Assembly (NCBI GenBank): GCA_029204225.1
Contig: CM055099.1
Location: 39,341,192 to 39,405,191, forward strand
DNA length: 64,000 nt
Direction of reading: 5' to 3'
Source: Diphasiastrum complanatum
Taxonomy: Eukaryota > Streptophyta > Lycopodiopsida > Lycopodiales > Lycopodiaceae
A program made the position numbers and the translations under genes. Below are positions 40,790 through 51,137 of this stretch, one piece after another. Each line of letters opens with the position of its first letter. The first letter of the stretch is position 1. Below the pieces are notes generated by a model. It had not been told where the DNA came from and did not search any database. It saw nothing but the letters and a program-made list of their open reading frames with translations.

Positions 40790-41598
40790 GAGGTGTACTT
40801 CCAACAGATTATCGCCTCAACCCTTTTTATTTTTTGAAACTCTCCCTTCTGTCGGCCGAGCCCCATAGCTCTCTTTTCTTCTTTATTAAATCAGCTTCAA
40901 TGAAAATATCCCCTCCTCAAACTTAGCACGGCCACATCACCTGAGAGCCAAGTAGGAACCAGGTCATTTGTGTCCAAGCAAGCACACAACAAACAGAACA
41001 TACCAACCAAAGCAAACACAGAGGATCCCTCTCAAGCCACAAACCTCCTTGAGACCAGACGTAGGACCTTTGCCTAGCCGCGCCCACACAAATCTATCAC
41101 AGAATTAGCCCACGGGGAAACATCCATCCAACCATCCGTGCTTTCACCATTAAGCAGCACATTGCCTCAGTCACGCCCCACCACTTTTTGGTCGATAGCC
41201 CTTATAGCTAAACGATCGGCAGCTATCCCGCACCGGCAGCTAACCGCCCGTGCTTTACACCCGAGTTCGAGCAGCATCTCTGTATCAATGGTTAACCCGT
41301 ACAGTTCGAATATGTCTCCCCGCACCCCACAAGGTACAGACTGTGCTTTCACCTACCTAGGCAGCACTTTGCTTCATCCATCCTAAGTGTAGACAGCGCC
41401 AGGCCCGAACCGCGACAACTGACCGTGCTTACACCTCGAGGGCAGCACTTTGACTCATCAAGTCCCCCGTTCTGCCGACCACCCCGACTGTGGACGCACC
41501 TGTGTTTACATTGTGGGCAGTACCTTGCGCAACAGTTGTCCTGACAAATCCCAAAACATGGCCATCCCTGTGAGACTTGCGTAGCTGACCAGCTAGTC
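40790..41598 (-). other. leader of the nested element with diverged tandem units
   Basis: Between primer site and gag. A unit beginning gtgctttcacc....gcagcactttg recurs at about 41139, 41250, 41344, 41428 and 41502 with increasing divergence and spacing of 74-111 bp. 40925-41130 holds nothing recognisable. Confidence 0.6.
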
Positions 41599-41611
41599 GG
41601 CTCTGATACCA
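41599..41611 (-). other. primer-binding site of the nested element
   Basis: The minus strand reads TGGTATCAGAGCC exactly, two bases inside the LTR: initiator Met tRNA type. Confidence 0.9.
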
Positions 41612-41613
41612 CA

Positions 41614-42516
41614 TGTTGCGCCGGAGCCTCAAAGGGCGCTGGGACTTGAGCGGTTTTCCCAACACGCGCTTAAGTCTAACATTCATCCATCATGCACTTA
41701 CGTAAAGGCCAACTCAGAAACGTAACATGCTTAACCATTCAGACTTAAGAAAACTGAAATCCCAGCCAACCCGAAAGCCAACTCAGAATCCGTCCCCAAA
41801 AGGTAACCAAAGGCAAAGACAAGCCACACATGAAACCCAAGGCATAGTCGTCGCCAAATTGACCAATTGGCATAGCGGCAATCCCCATGTCGATGACAGG
41901 GACCCTTAGGCGTCAACGACGCAAAAAGGTTGTAGTAAGGGTCCTTCCACTTGGACCAGTCCCGGAGGCGAAACCGAAATGATAATCATCCCCAAGGATC
42001 AACTTTATTAGATTTGGAAGAGGTTACATTCATACATAAACTGACTGGTCTCGGGGCCACCAACACGTGCTTGGCATTGTGCCTGACTCGTGCTGGTAGA
42101 GGGAGCTGAGACCCGGCGACTGGATTCCTGGCGCTAGTTGAGCTGCCCAAGGTTTTGTCTGCCGGACTCCCCCTATAGTTCTGCTGTGATTCGGTGCACC
42201 CCCTCTGGTTTGAAACATAATGCTTTCTGGTAAAGCACGTTTTTTAGGACTTAGTTTTTATAATCAGCCTGGCAGAATCAGTCTGGCTCTCGGACATGGG
42301 TCCCGGGAGCCGTCTCAGCGGCCGAATCAACTTGCTTTCCTGACTAGGCCATGACTCGAGCTCCAGAGCTAGCACATGACTTGTGACTACTTGACTGGCT
42401 CACCACAGGTCGGAGGCTCAGTCCTTGACGTTCTAACTTGCTCTGGGACCTTAGAGAGTGTCACCCCTTTGAGTCTTATAGGGCATGCTGGGTGCACCCG
42501 AGTCAGCTTTACAACA
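41614..42516 (-). repeat. 5' LTR of the nested element, complete
   Basis: 903 bp with termini TGTTG and CAACA as read on the plus strand, adjacent to the primer site on the left and returning to giant gypsy RT sequence on the right (HCIDLKEDVVLVRQR). Confidence 0.88.
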
Positions 42517-42905
42517 AGCACTGTATTGATCTTAAGGAAGATGTTGTACTTGTTCGACAGAGATAGTATCGTCTCAATCCTAAGTACTCTCTCATGGTTA
42601 AGGACGAACTCAACAAGCACCTTAAGGCAGGTATAATCTATCCCGTCTTAAGCAGTGAATGAGTTTCACCCATTGTTGTCGTCCTAAAGAAGAAGACTGG
42701 CAAAATACGAATATGCTAGGATTTCCGCAAACTCAATGCTGCCACAAGGAAGGATTATCATCCTCTGCCCTTCATGGATTCCATCTTAGATCAGGTTGCT
42801 GGTCAAGAGCATTACAGTTTCTCTGACGGTTTTTCTGGATCTTACAATCAGGTTTTCTGGTTACAATCAGGTTGCTCGATGGGTTCTACTTCTGTAGGAA
42901 TTCAC
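42517..42905 (+). pseudogene. giant gypsy RT, N-terminal part only
   Basis: Reads LNPKYSLMVKDELNKHL, then AGIIYPVLSSE-stop-VSPIVVV, KKKTGKIRIC-stop-DFRKLNAATRKDYHP and GQEHYSFSDGFSGSYNQ. These are the fingers and motif A of gypsy RT (FLDGFSGYNQ in relatives). The D of motif A is present. Stops replace W in SEWVSP and V in CVDFRK. After motif A the sequence jumps, so the YxDD region and most of RNase H are deleted. Confidence 0.85.
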
Positions 42906-44030
42906 TTATCAAGTAGAACTTCGCCAAGGAAAGTATCATACAAATGCTGATTATCTATCGCGACTCAACACCGGACAAATTGAAGAATCTATTAATGATG
43001 ACTTTCCAGACAAACATCTATTTGAAATTTTATCTACAAATTCTCTATATTCTGATATTATTATGTATCTCAAGGATAAGATTCGTTCATGTGATCCATG
43101 CCAGAGATCTGGTAAGCCTACAAAAGCAATGAATTGGCCGTTGACACCAATCCTGCCTCTTGCACCATTTGAAAAGTGAGGGATTGACTTTGTCGGTCCA
43201 ATCAAACCTGTGACTTGACATACAAAATGTCGTTATATTTTAGTTGTAACGGATTATGCTACAAAGAACTTTGAAGCAGAGCCGACGAAACGAAACGAAA
43301 CGATGCAAAAACTGTCGTGACATTCTTATTCAAAAGTATAATCACAAGATATGGTTGTCCACTTGAACTAGTAAGTGACCGAGGTACACATTTTCTAAAC
43401 GACACGATACGGTTGCTGACAACATATTTTCTGATCAAACACAGAAAAACTACACCATATAATCCAAAAGCAAACGGGCTGACAAAAAGAGCTAATGGAA
43501 TTTTATGTAAGATCCTGAACAAAATTACTATTGCACATGCAATGGATTGGGATCAAAAACTACCATTAGTTCTCTGGGCTTATCGCAACACAGAAAAAAT
43601 CACGACGAAGCAGACACCATATTTTCTTACGTATGGTATGCATCCTATTTTGCCAATTGAATTTGAGGTGAAAACTTTTTGTATTCAAGCTCAACGAACA
43701 GATGCAGAATGTATAAACGAAAGGTTGACTAATATTGAAAAACTAGTTGAAGCTCGTGTGACTTCACAAAAATTAATGAAGGAAATCCGGGAACAAAGAA
43801 AGAAGAAGTATGACAGTCATATCAAAAAATGTGATCTGAAAGCTGATGACTTTGCGTTGATATATGACAGTCGACATCAAAAGTTCCTTGGAAAACTTCA
43901 TATGAGATGGCTTGGACCTTATAAAGTCATAGAGGTGTTTGACAATGGTTCTGTGCAACTTCAATCACTTGAAGGTGAACTGTTACCTACACGTATTAAT
44001 GGGTCCAGACTGAAGAAATACTACCTTTGA
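42906..44030 (+). pseudogene. giant gypsy RNase H end and integrase
   Basis: Begins with the RNase H/integrase joint (KYHTNADYLSRLNTGQIEES), then SCDPCQRSGK (zinc site Cys pair), EK-stop-GIDFVGPIK with the first catalytic D, LVSDRGTHFLND with the second D, and YNPKANGLTKRANG where the catalytic Glu is Lys (relatives: ANGLVEKANG). The stop replaces Trp (TGG to TGA). From 43317 the frame is open to 44030, ending LLPTRINGSRLKKYYL, a normal integrase C terminus with no chromodomain. The E-to-K change would inactivate strand transfer. Confidence 0.88.
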
Positions 44031-44774
44031 CTAGAATTTTTTTTTTATTCTTATTCTTTTCTAGTATTTTTCTTATATTTTTCGCGACTTTTCTTTTATC
44101 TTTTTTAGAAATTTTTGCTTCCAACATTTTTCATAATGTCTCGTGAAATTTTCAAGAATTTTTTTTGACTTCTCTCAATCTTTCAATATAATTTTTAAAG
44201 TACTTTCGAGAATTTTTCGTGACACTAAATTTGTTAATCAAATTTTTGTAAATAATTCTCGAGAATTTTTCTAGAATCTTTTCTAGTATTTTCTCCAGTT
44301 TTTCGAGAAATTTTTTAGTATGTTGCTAAAATTTTCGAGAAATTTTCGTGAGTTTATGTATCATTTTTTTAGGATCTTGCGAGAAAGTTTCGCAAAACTT
44401 TCTAGAATCTTACTAGCATATTTTTGAGAATCTCTTGACCTACTTTTTGTTTTCCTGCATTAAAGATGATGGCTACGTGATCATCATTTTTCACACGTGT
44501 GTACGCTCACATATCAAAACAAATATTGTTTTTTCTTAATTTAATTTTTTTATTGTTTTCACAAACGGTCTTCCGTCATTAAAGATCGATCTATCAAATT
44601 ATAGTTTCAAACACTGAGCTGTGCACGTCCTCCATAAATGGAAGTGACAGATGTCATGTCACCATGCCATGTCATCATCCCTTCCACACCGCTACTGCAT
44701 AACATAGTTATTTTTCATTTTCTTCCTTACACTTTCTTCCTGCGATTACATGCTTTCCTGCGCTTATTCTCTTT
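44031..44774 (+). other. T-rich spacer between integrase and the extra ORF
   Basis: About 430 bp of T-rich DNA made of recurring cgagaatttttc and ttctagaat-like words, then ordinary DNA. It contains a cacacgtgtg palindrome at about 44495. No gene is seen. In large plant gypsy elements an internal promoter or second polypurine tract may lie here; none is clear. Confidence 0.5.
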
Positions 44775-47519
44775 GTGATCAAAGCTCACTCATACGAATT
44801 ATTGCGATCTACGGAGCTGTCGTCAAACATTCGACCAACGGCTTATGGATCGAGTTCTAGTTCTACTATCATTTGGAAAGCACGCGTAGGAATCCGCCTG
44901 GCATCCATCCAGTCCTTTTTGGATCGATGCAGGTTGGGTGATCTGAAAGTGGACCCCTCAATCATCCTCTTTGAAGTCAGCACAGAATTTGTGAATTCCA
45001 TCCACTCAATCTCTGAGGTGGACTTCAAAGTTCATGTGCAAGGCCAATTCTTCACTATCACTGAAGACCTATTCTGCACAATCCTTGGATTACCTTTGGA
45101 TGGGAAGATGGTTTCAACCAACAAAGACTCAGTGGATGAAGCAGCCCACTTCTTAAGCAACTGTTTCGTACCCACGAAGGGGTACAAATTTTCAATGATC
45201 CACGATACAACATTTAAACAATTCTGTAAATACGCGAACCAAGCAATATTTTTGATGGATGCGGATGCTACAATTTCAGTTCAAAATTTTGGTTACATAT
45301 TGGAGACACTCGCCGGTAATCCAGTTTGCTTTGGCGTTATTACCTACAAGGCTTTTTTGCGATGGATTAAGCATCAAAAGTTTTTTGGTGTTGGAGCACA
45401 TGTTTCTCGATTGTGTGCCAATTTTGAAATTTTGACCGAGCAGGAGAAAACAATGCTGACGGGAAGGATGTTGGCTCCCAAGCCAATTGATCTTTCGAGC
45501 CTCCTGCCTGTCCCTATTCTGGCTACACCAGATGCTGCACCAGCAGTCGAAGTGACAACTACCACTGCTATGGAGATTGATTGTGCACCATCCCAACCAG
45601 ATGCAGTTCCAGCTGTGGCCATGGATACCGATGGAGTTGCTGCTACTGCTGTTGATTCTTCAAAACTAGCATTTGCTTCCACATCTCAGAAGCAGCAGAG
45701 TGCATCCACCTCTGATGATGATGCAACCCAGTCTGACATATCTGACAAAGGATGAACAGCTACTCAAGGCGACCCTGGGGCACCTATTGAAGATGAAGAT
45801 GAACCAGACAACCAGCCCCAGTGGTTTCGAACCATGATAGAGAAAGCCAAAAATCTAGTGGCTGAAGTGTACGAGTTGGACAAGTACCATCAGAAGATTA
45901 CCATGGAGTTTGTTAACTCAGAAAGGAGATGCCAAGAGGATCTAAAGACGTCTCACGAGAAGATCGATTCGCTCGAATCAGATAACACGAAGCTGATCGA
46001 ACAAAATCGTTCTCTTGAAATACAGCTTCAGACTCTAATAAACGAAGCTGATTCTTTGAAGAAGATGAATAAGGCAATTGAGGCCAAGTCTGACCTTTTT
46101 TTTTTTTTTTTTTTTTTTTTTTCAGACTCAAAATGATTCTTTGAAGCAACAACTTTTGGCTGCGAATCAACATAATGTCGCCCTCCAAAAATATTTGTAG
46201 GAGGAGCGCATGACAAGAATAAAAGCAGAAGCTACTCTCTGTGTGTGCACCAATGCAAGGTCAGTCACAGTAGACCTCACGAAGCTGAACTAACTCCAAG
46301 GCTAGATCCTCGAAAATTTTCGAGTCGGATTCTTGCAACCGCTCGAGGATGTGAAGGCACTTGTCGAGGAAGAGTTGGCTAAGCTGAAGGAGCTCTCGAG
46401 TGAAGCCAACCCAACTTGCAGCGGGCCTGATTCACACGACGAATATCTTCATACCCTGCTTTGCATTGATGACCTCGCACAACAACTTCAAGCTGTGCCA
46501 TCCTGTTTCGGAGCCTCAGACCATCCTGAGTATTTGGAGGTTGTCGCGAATCTCGACAAGCTCGAGCAGGAGCTGTCGAATCTTAAGCAACAATTGGAAG
46601 ATCAGAAGTTGGCTGCTGAAATGCAAACTCAGGACTTGGCAACTGTATCCACACAACCAAAGCGAACACGGCGTAATCAGTCGAAGGTATGTGCTGACAG
46701 ATTCCGTGCATTTGCTGAACGCTTCTGGAAATGATGTCCACATGCATTTAATGTTGAATTGCAATGGCGCGTGGATTACATGATGCTACCAGGCGCAGTA
46801 GGCATCGCCTTCGACGAATGGAAGCGACCTTGGGAGAAGGACGACTTTCTCTAGTTATGGGCCCAGCTCTCTATCGAGCAGAAAGGATGTCTCTGTTGGG
46901 GCATAATCCAGGGTAAGTTCCAGGTCGTGCCTTTCAGATCACCAGAGTTATACATAGGCTCTTCGGCTATGTATGCTCTAAAATATATGCGAATCAAAGA
47001 GTTTCAATTTTTGCGGAACGAAGACAATAAGCCATATTTTTGGAAGCGAAAGTCGTAGTTTCAGCTGTACAAACCACAAGCTGTTGCGGATCTAGACGAA
47101 TTTGACGATGCCGGGTTGCTGATGAATATAAATATGGCTTATTCAGTCTTTATGTGGATTGGGAGCAAAATCTTGCAGATTATTTTGCGGAAATTCGACA
47201 CAATCCGCAAGATAGAAGGAAGTCATTTCGCGACGAGCAGTTCTGTACATATTCACTTTGGCAGTTTGGTACTTTTGTGGCAAAGACATTATTTTTTGTT
47301 CAAAATCTTTATGTTAAAAGCTCTTTTATTAGATTTTCAGCTCCTTATTGTAAAAAAGTCACTCTTTGTAGTGATTCAGACGAAGATACAAAGTTAACTC
47401 AGGAGCTGTTCGATGGAACATTGCTCCCGGTCAAGTTAGAAGAATTCGGCAACTTACCAGTTGGCCGTTATACAAAATCAAAAGAAGACTTGCTATTGAT
47501 TGAAGCTCAACAAAACTGA
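44775..47519 (+). pseudogene. long extra ORF downstream of integrase, unknown function
   Basis: About 915 codons interrupted by stops and frame changes. 44775-45755 is open for 326 codons: a globular N-terminal part (SIQSFLDRCRLGDLKV, VHVQGQFFTITEDLFCTILG, LPLDG) and then an Ala/Thr/Asp-rich linker. After a TGA the same frame continues as a coiled coil (KYHQKITMEFVNSERRCQED, SLESDNTKLIEQNRSLEIQL), is shifted by a 27-base T run (46096-46122), and goes on through more coil (LDKLEQELSNLKQQLEDQK) and a third part (WRVDYMMLPGAVGIAFDEW, SLYVDWEQNLADYFAEI) to 47519. There is no ATG at 44775; the true start is unclear. The 'QGQFF.IT.D.....LGLP' pattern recalls the domain in Athila/Tat extra ORFs, but no function is known to me. 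No membrane segment was seen, so an envelope role is not supported. Confidence 0.7.
46096..46122 (+). repeat. 27-base T run inside the extra ORF
   Basis: The coding frame before the run (..AKSD) and after it (QTQNDSLKQQ) differ by one, so run expansion broke the ORF. Confidence 0.85.
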
Positions 47520-47581
47520 GTTTGTTCAGAAATTATATGAAGAATTGAATCGTTCATAAAACATTCATTCATGTCTTTGTT

Positions 47582-47809
47582 GTGCTGATGTTCCTATGGG
47601 ATGCTGAATTTTTGAAGATTAAAGATGTTTTGAAGTTCGATTCAAGTTTTCATCAACAATTCAAAGATCAACTCAAAATAAACTATTCAATTAAAGAAAC
47701 AGCAACACACATATTCTCTAAGACGCAGAAATATCTAAAGGATGAAATATACGAAGAAATATCTTTTCGCCTTAACGAATATCTGAAGAACAAAATGTTT
47801 TGCGAATAA
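47582..47809 (+). other. short open frame before the 3' LTR
   Basis: 75 codons, lysine-rich and helical-looking (FKDQLKINYSIKETATHIFS), ending about 45 bp before the polypurine tract. Not recognised. It may be the last piece of the extra ORF after another frameshift, or chance. Confidence 0.3.
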
Positions 47810-47852
47810 TCCTCAAAAAGAAGATGTTATGTTCATGAGGACGTTTCACATT

Positions 47853-47866
47853 CGAGGAAGGGGATA
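47853..47866 (+). other. polypurine tract of the giant gypsy element
   Basis: GAGGAAGGGGATA stands directly before TGTGATGCC of the 3' LTR. Confidence 0.8.
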
Positions 47867-49112
47867 TGTGATGCCACCTTATTGTTAAAAATTGAATATC
47901 AACATAAATATGGCATGATATACTCGAAAATGAAGATATGAGCTGGTTAAGTATAAATCATGAAGAGGCCTAAGTCATTTTTCGGGAATATATCTCCTAA
48001 GTATTTGCCTTGTAATTAAGGGCAAGACCTTTTTTAATAGGAAAGACATTGTCTTGGATAACCTTTACTAGGTTGTCCACATGAAACAGCTAGATACGAA
48101 AAGACATCTTAAACTAGAGTAACTTTAACTCGTAGTTAAATATACCTTTCATGGTATAATTGAACGTATACATAGTCTAATTGTTACGACGCACCTATTG
48201 TTTAAGAGGTGTGTCTGTTTGCCCTGTAGAACATACATTGATCTCACACTTCAGTCTCGAGCATCGAGAGAGAAGAGTTTATGCATATGTAAGAGATTGA
48301 AGAAGTGAATAGAGTTCTGTGAGTTATTCTCTCTTATCTATGTTCTCCGCACTGCTGAGTGTGAGTGATCTTGAGTCTGCTAACAATCTCTAACGCATCA
48401 CATGAATTACTCTTTGATTGGACAGAATCTCTAGTGCATTACAGTCGTTTGCTGTGTATCCGTAAAGCATGGTCTAAAGAACTGTCTTAAAATCATCTTA
48501 TTCGTCTGTCGCGAATACTTTCTTTTCGGCATTCGAATAACGACTATCTTTGGTACAGTCTAGCACGATCATTGAATAAAGCTGTATGTATACATATGAG
48601 ATGATAGTCTCTGTTTAAAGAATTGAGTCTTTGATCTGTTTTCCTGATTGTCACTTACATAAGTTTCTAACGTGCTCTGAAACCATTTGTGTTCTTTAAC
48701 CATTAATTTGGACTTTAGTTGTTGAGGACTTCTGTCTAGAAACGAAGAGTTCGTGAACGCGATTAATTAATTGTTTGTACAATCGTGAATACATCGAACA
48801 TTTCTCAACTCTCTATTGACACCTTAATCAGCCAGAGTGTAGTACTGTTGTACTACTCTGATAACATCTCATCTGTAGAACACGTTTCATTCGATTTGAT
48901 AGAGGCCAGATTGTTGTTCTGAAAATTATCAACACCACACACCCAAATATAAGTAATATTGGTTACTTTTTAATGTCTGTTGACAGCCAATATAACACTC
49001 GACACCACTTTTCATAAATTGTACCAAAAACATAACTTTCTAACATTGTCCTATGTGGGAACGACACTATTTGCTACAAAATCTATATTAACCTTGTTGG
49101 TATAGTACGACA
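47867..49112 (+). repeat. 3' LTR of the giant gypsy element
   Basis: Partner of 34301-35558. Ends TACGACA, followed by the target duplication catct. Confidence 0.93.
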
Positions 49113-49117
49113 CATCT

Positions 49118-49620
49118 GTAACTTAAGCTAACAACGGTAAATTATGGCTTGCATAATGAAAAAATGAAGCCCAAAATATGGAGTACAGACTAGTGGCCTA
49201 GCCAATTGGAAGTCCAATAGCTCTTCATGTTAGATTTTTTATGCTCAGCATTAAACAAATCATTCAAGTAATGAGCATCCTGAAAATCTGAAGGCCGACT
49301 TCATATTTTTGGACCTTCACATTTTTTTTCTTTTACCTTAAAACAATTTTTTAGGCACCTTCGCCCTTTTTGCTCCTTAGCAAAAAATGCGACACACTGG
49401 CCAAGTGGCCAAAATGCCTTAGAAATCATTTTAAAGGCACCTTCGTCTTTTTTGCCTTCTTCACTGCCTTTAGTGTAAGACACTTTTTTGGCTTTTTCGG
49501 CTTTTTCGCCTTCTTCGCTGCTTTGAATCTAAGGGCACCTTGGGGAATAACATACCTTCAGTCTAAGGGCACCTTCGAGTTTTTCGGCTTTTTCGTGTTT
49601 TGCTACATTGGCTGACCGAC
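49118..49620. other. intergenic DNA with an aaggcaccttcg motif array
   Basis: gggcaccttcg-type words occur at about 49353, 49437, 49528 and 49563, between simple ggctttttcg runs. No gene recognised. Confidence 0.5.
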
Positions 49621-49639
49621 ATCGCCAACTTATCAGCAA

Positions 49640-50280
49640 TCCTAAAATAGTTGGACAACCAAATATCCCAAAGGCGGTTGGCGGTTAACAACTTTGTACA
49701 TATGCAAAGATTGGCGTAAATAGCATCAAAGGCTTGTAAGATATTTTGTTCCTCGACACTTGTAAATCTATATATAATAGCTGATTCAAGCTATGTAGGG
49801 GTTAATTTTGAATTGAGTTAATCAAAATTTTCTTTTAATAAAAGTTATCTGTAGCCACCGTTATAACGCTCAACAAGCTGAAGTTATAACTTCAAGCTAT
49901 TGTACTCACGGTTGATTTTTGAGTGCAATTTTTGTCTCACTACTACGTCGTTTATTTGCGCATTCTGAATGAATTCTTCTACTTCAATAATTCTGCTGCT
50001 AACTGTTGCGTTTCCGTTCCTACATGCCACGCTCAATACTCGAGCTTTCGTTGCCGCTCACGCCCACACGTGATTTTACGACATGGTATCAAAGCGAGCA
50101 TTTCAGTAATCTGCATTTCTACTACAGATTATTAGTCTTGTTTCTATCAAGAGATCTTTGTAGCCAACGCGTTCCATCAATATTTTGACAGTTGTTGTTT
50201 CTACCAACGAACTCGTTCAACCGGAATGGATCCATCATCTAGTTCATCTCTCATTGACAAACTCCATGGAGATGAACAAC
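49640..50280 (+). mobile_element. 5' end of a copia element (LTR end, PBS, gag start)
   Basis: An LTR ending TTTTACGACA at 50083 is followed without gap by TGGTATCAAAGCG (50084-50096), a copia-type initiator Met tRNA site. At 50226 a start codon opens MDPSSSSSLIDKLHGDEQL, the typical first residues of copia gag. After about 18 codons it is cut off by the satellite. A TATA-like tatataatag is at about 49770. The outer LTR end was not determined, so the left boundary is a guess. Confidence 0.65.
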
Positions 50281-51137
50281 TAAGGATGCATGGGACATCC
50301 TAGCAACTTTCTACGACATTAAAATCTCAAAAATTGACAAAAAAAACCCCAAAAAAATGCGCTTTTTTCAAGATTTTTTGAGTTTCCTTGGGAAGTAACT
50401 CTCGCAGCTTGGTGAGAAAATGAATCTAACTTGGATACAAGTGCATACCAGTCAGCGAGGGTTCATTCCCAGAAAATCTTATAATTCTGCAAAAAAAAAC
50501 TCCCAAAACGATGCATTTTTTTTTAAGATTTCTCAAGTTTTCTTGGAAAGTAACTCTCGCAGCTTGGTGAGCAAGTGAATATGACTCAGATACAAGTGCA
50601 TATTAGTCTGTGAGGGTTTGTTCCCAGAAAATATTAAAATTTTGCAAAAAAACCTCAAAAAAATGCATTTTTTTCAATATTTTTTGAGTTTCCCTGGGAA
50701 GTAACTCTCATAGATTTTTGAGCAGGTAAATATGACTCCGATACAAGTGCATACTAGTCTGCAAGGGTTCATTTCCAGAAAATATTAAAATTTTGCCAAA
50801 ATCCCCCTCAAAAATGCACTTTTTCAAGATTTTTTAAGTTTCCTTGTGAAGTAACTCTCGCAGCTTGGTGAGTAGATGAATCTAACTCAGATACAAGTGC
50901 ATACCAGTCTGAATGGATTTTCTCCCAGAAAATTTTAAAATTTTGCAAAAAATCCTTAAAAAAATGCACTTTTTTCAAGAGTTTTTGAGTTTCCCTAGGA
51001 AGTAATTCTCGCAGCTTGGTGAACAAGTGAATCTGACTCAGATACAAGTGTATACCAATCTTTGAGGGTTTGTTCTCAGATATTCTTTAATATTTTGCCA
51101 AAAAACACCAAAAAAATGCACTTTTTTCAAGATTCCG
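50281..51137. repeat. 151-bp tandem satellite, about 5.5 copies
   Basis: The word aagtaactctcgcagcttgg recurs at 50393, 50548, 50699 (decayed), 50849 and 51000, a period of 150-155 bp. Each unit also has gatacaagtgcata..agtctg and an A-rich run followed by atgcactttttt. Units are roughly 80-88% alike. The array starts within the copia gag and ends abruptly at about 51137 (gattccgggcg). Confidence 0.9.

Larger units (their letters stand above)
37813..42516 (-). mobile_element. nested LTR element with gag and protease only
   Basis: A minus-strand element inside the giant gypsy. Complete 5' LTR (41614-42516), primer site, long leader, full-length gag (439 codons), protease, then directly a short tail, polypurine tract and a 3' LTR that has lost its outer ~510 bp. 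There is no RT, RNase H or integrase. This resembles the gag-only LTR elements described in plants (TR-GAG type), or is an internal deletion. No target duplication is visible because the truncated 3' LTR abuts the host element at a deletion joint that also removed host protease. The LTR copies differ by about 5-6% by eye, similar to the host element. Confidence 0.85.
34301..49112 (+). mobile_element. 14.8-kb Ty3/gypsy retrotransposon with extra 3' ORF
   Basis: Two LTRs (1,258 and 1,246 bp) in direct orientation, a perfect target duplication catct (34296-34300 and 49113-49117), a tRNA-Asp-type primer site and a polypurine tract define a complete insertion. Internal order: gag with two zinc knuckles; the start of protease; then a nested element; RT N terminus; RNase H end; integrase; a T-rich spacer; and a long reading frame after integrase. 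No chromodomain follows integrase. Large size, the Asp primer and a long extra ORF 3' of pol fit the Tat/Athila side of plant gypsy elements (inference). Many stops and deletions; the LTRs differ by roughly 5-6% by eye. Confidence 0.9.

Noticed and set aside
44775-47519. Calling the extra ORF an envelope gene
   Set aside because: No signal peptide, transmembrane segment or furin-like site was seen; the coiled coil alone is not evidence of an envelope.
37813-49112. Apparent paradox that the nested element's LTRs might be older than its host's
   Set aside because: A rough count by eye gave about 5-6% difference for both pairs, so the ages are compatible.
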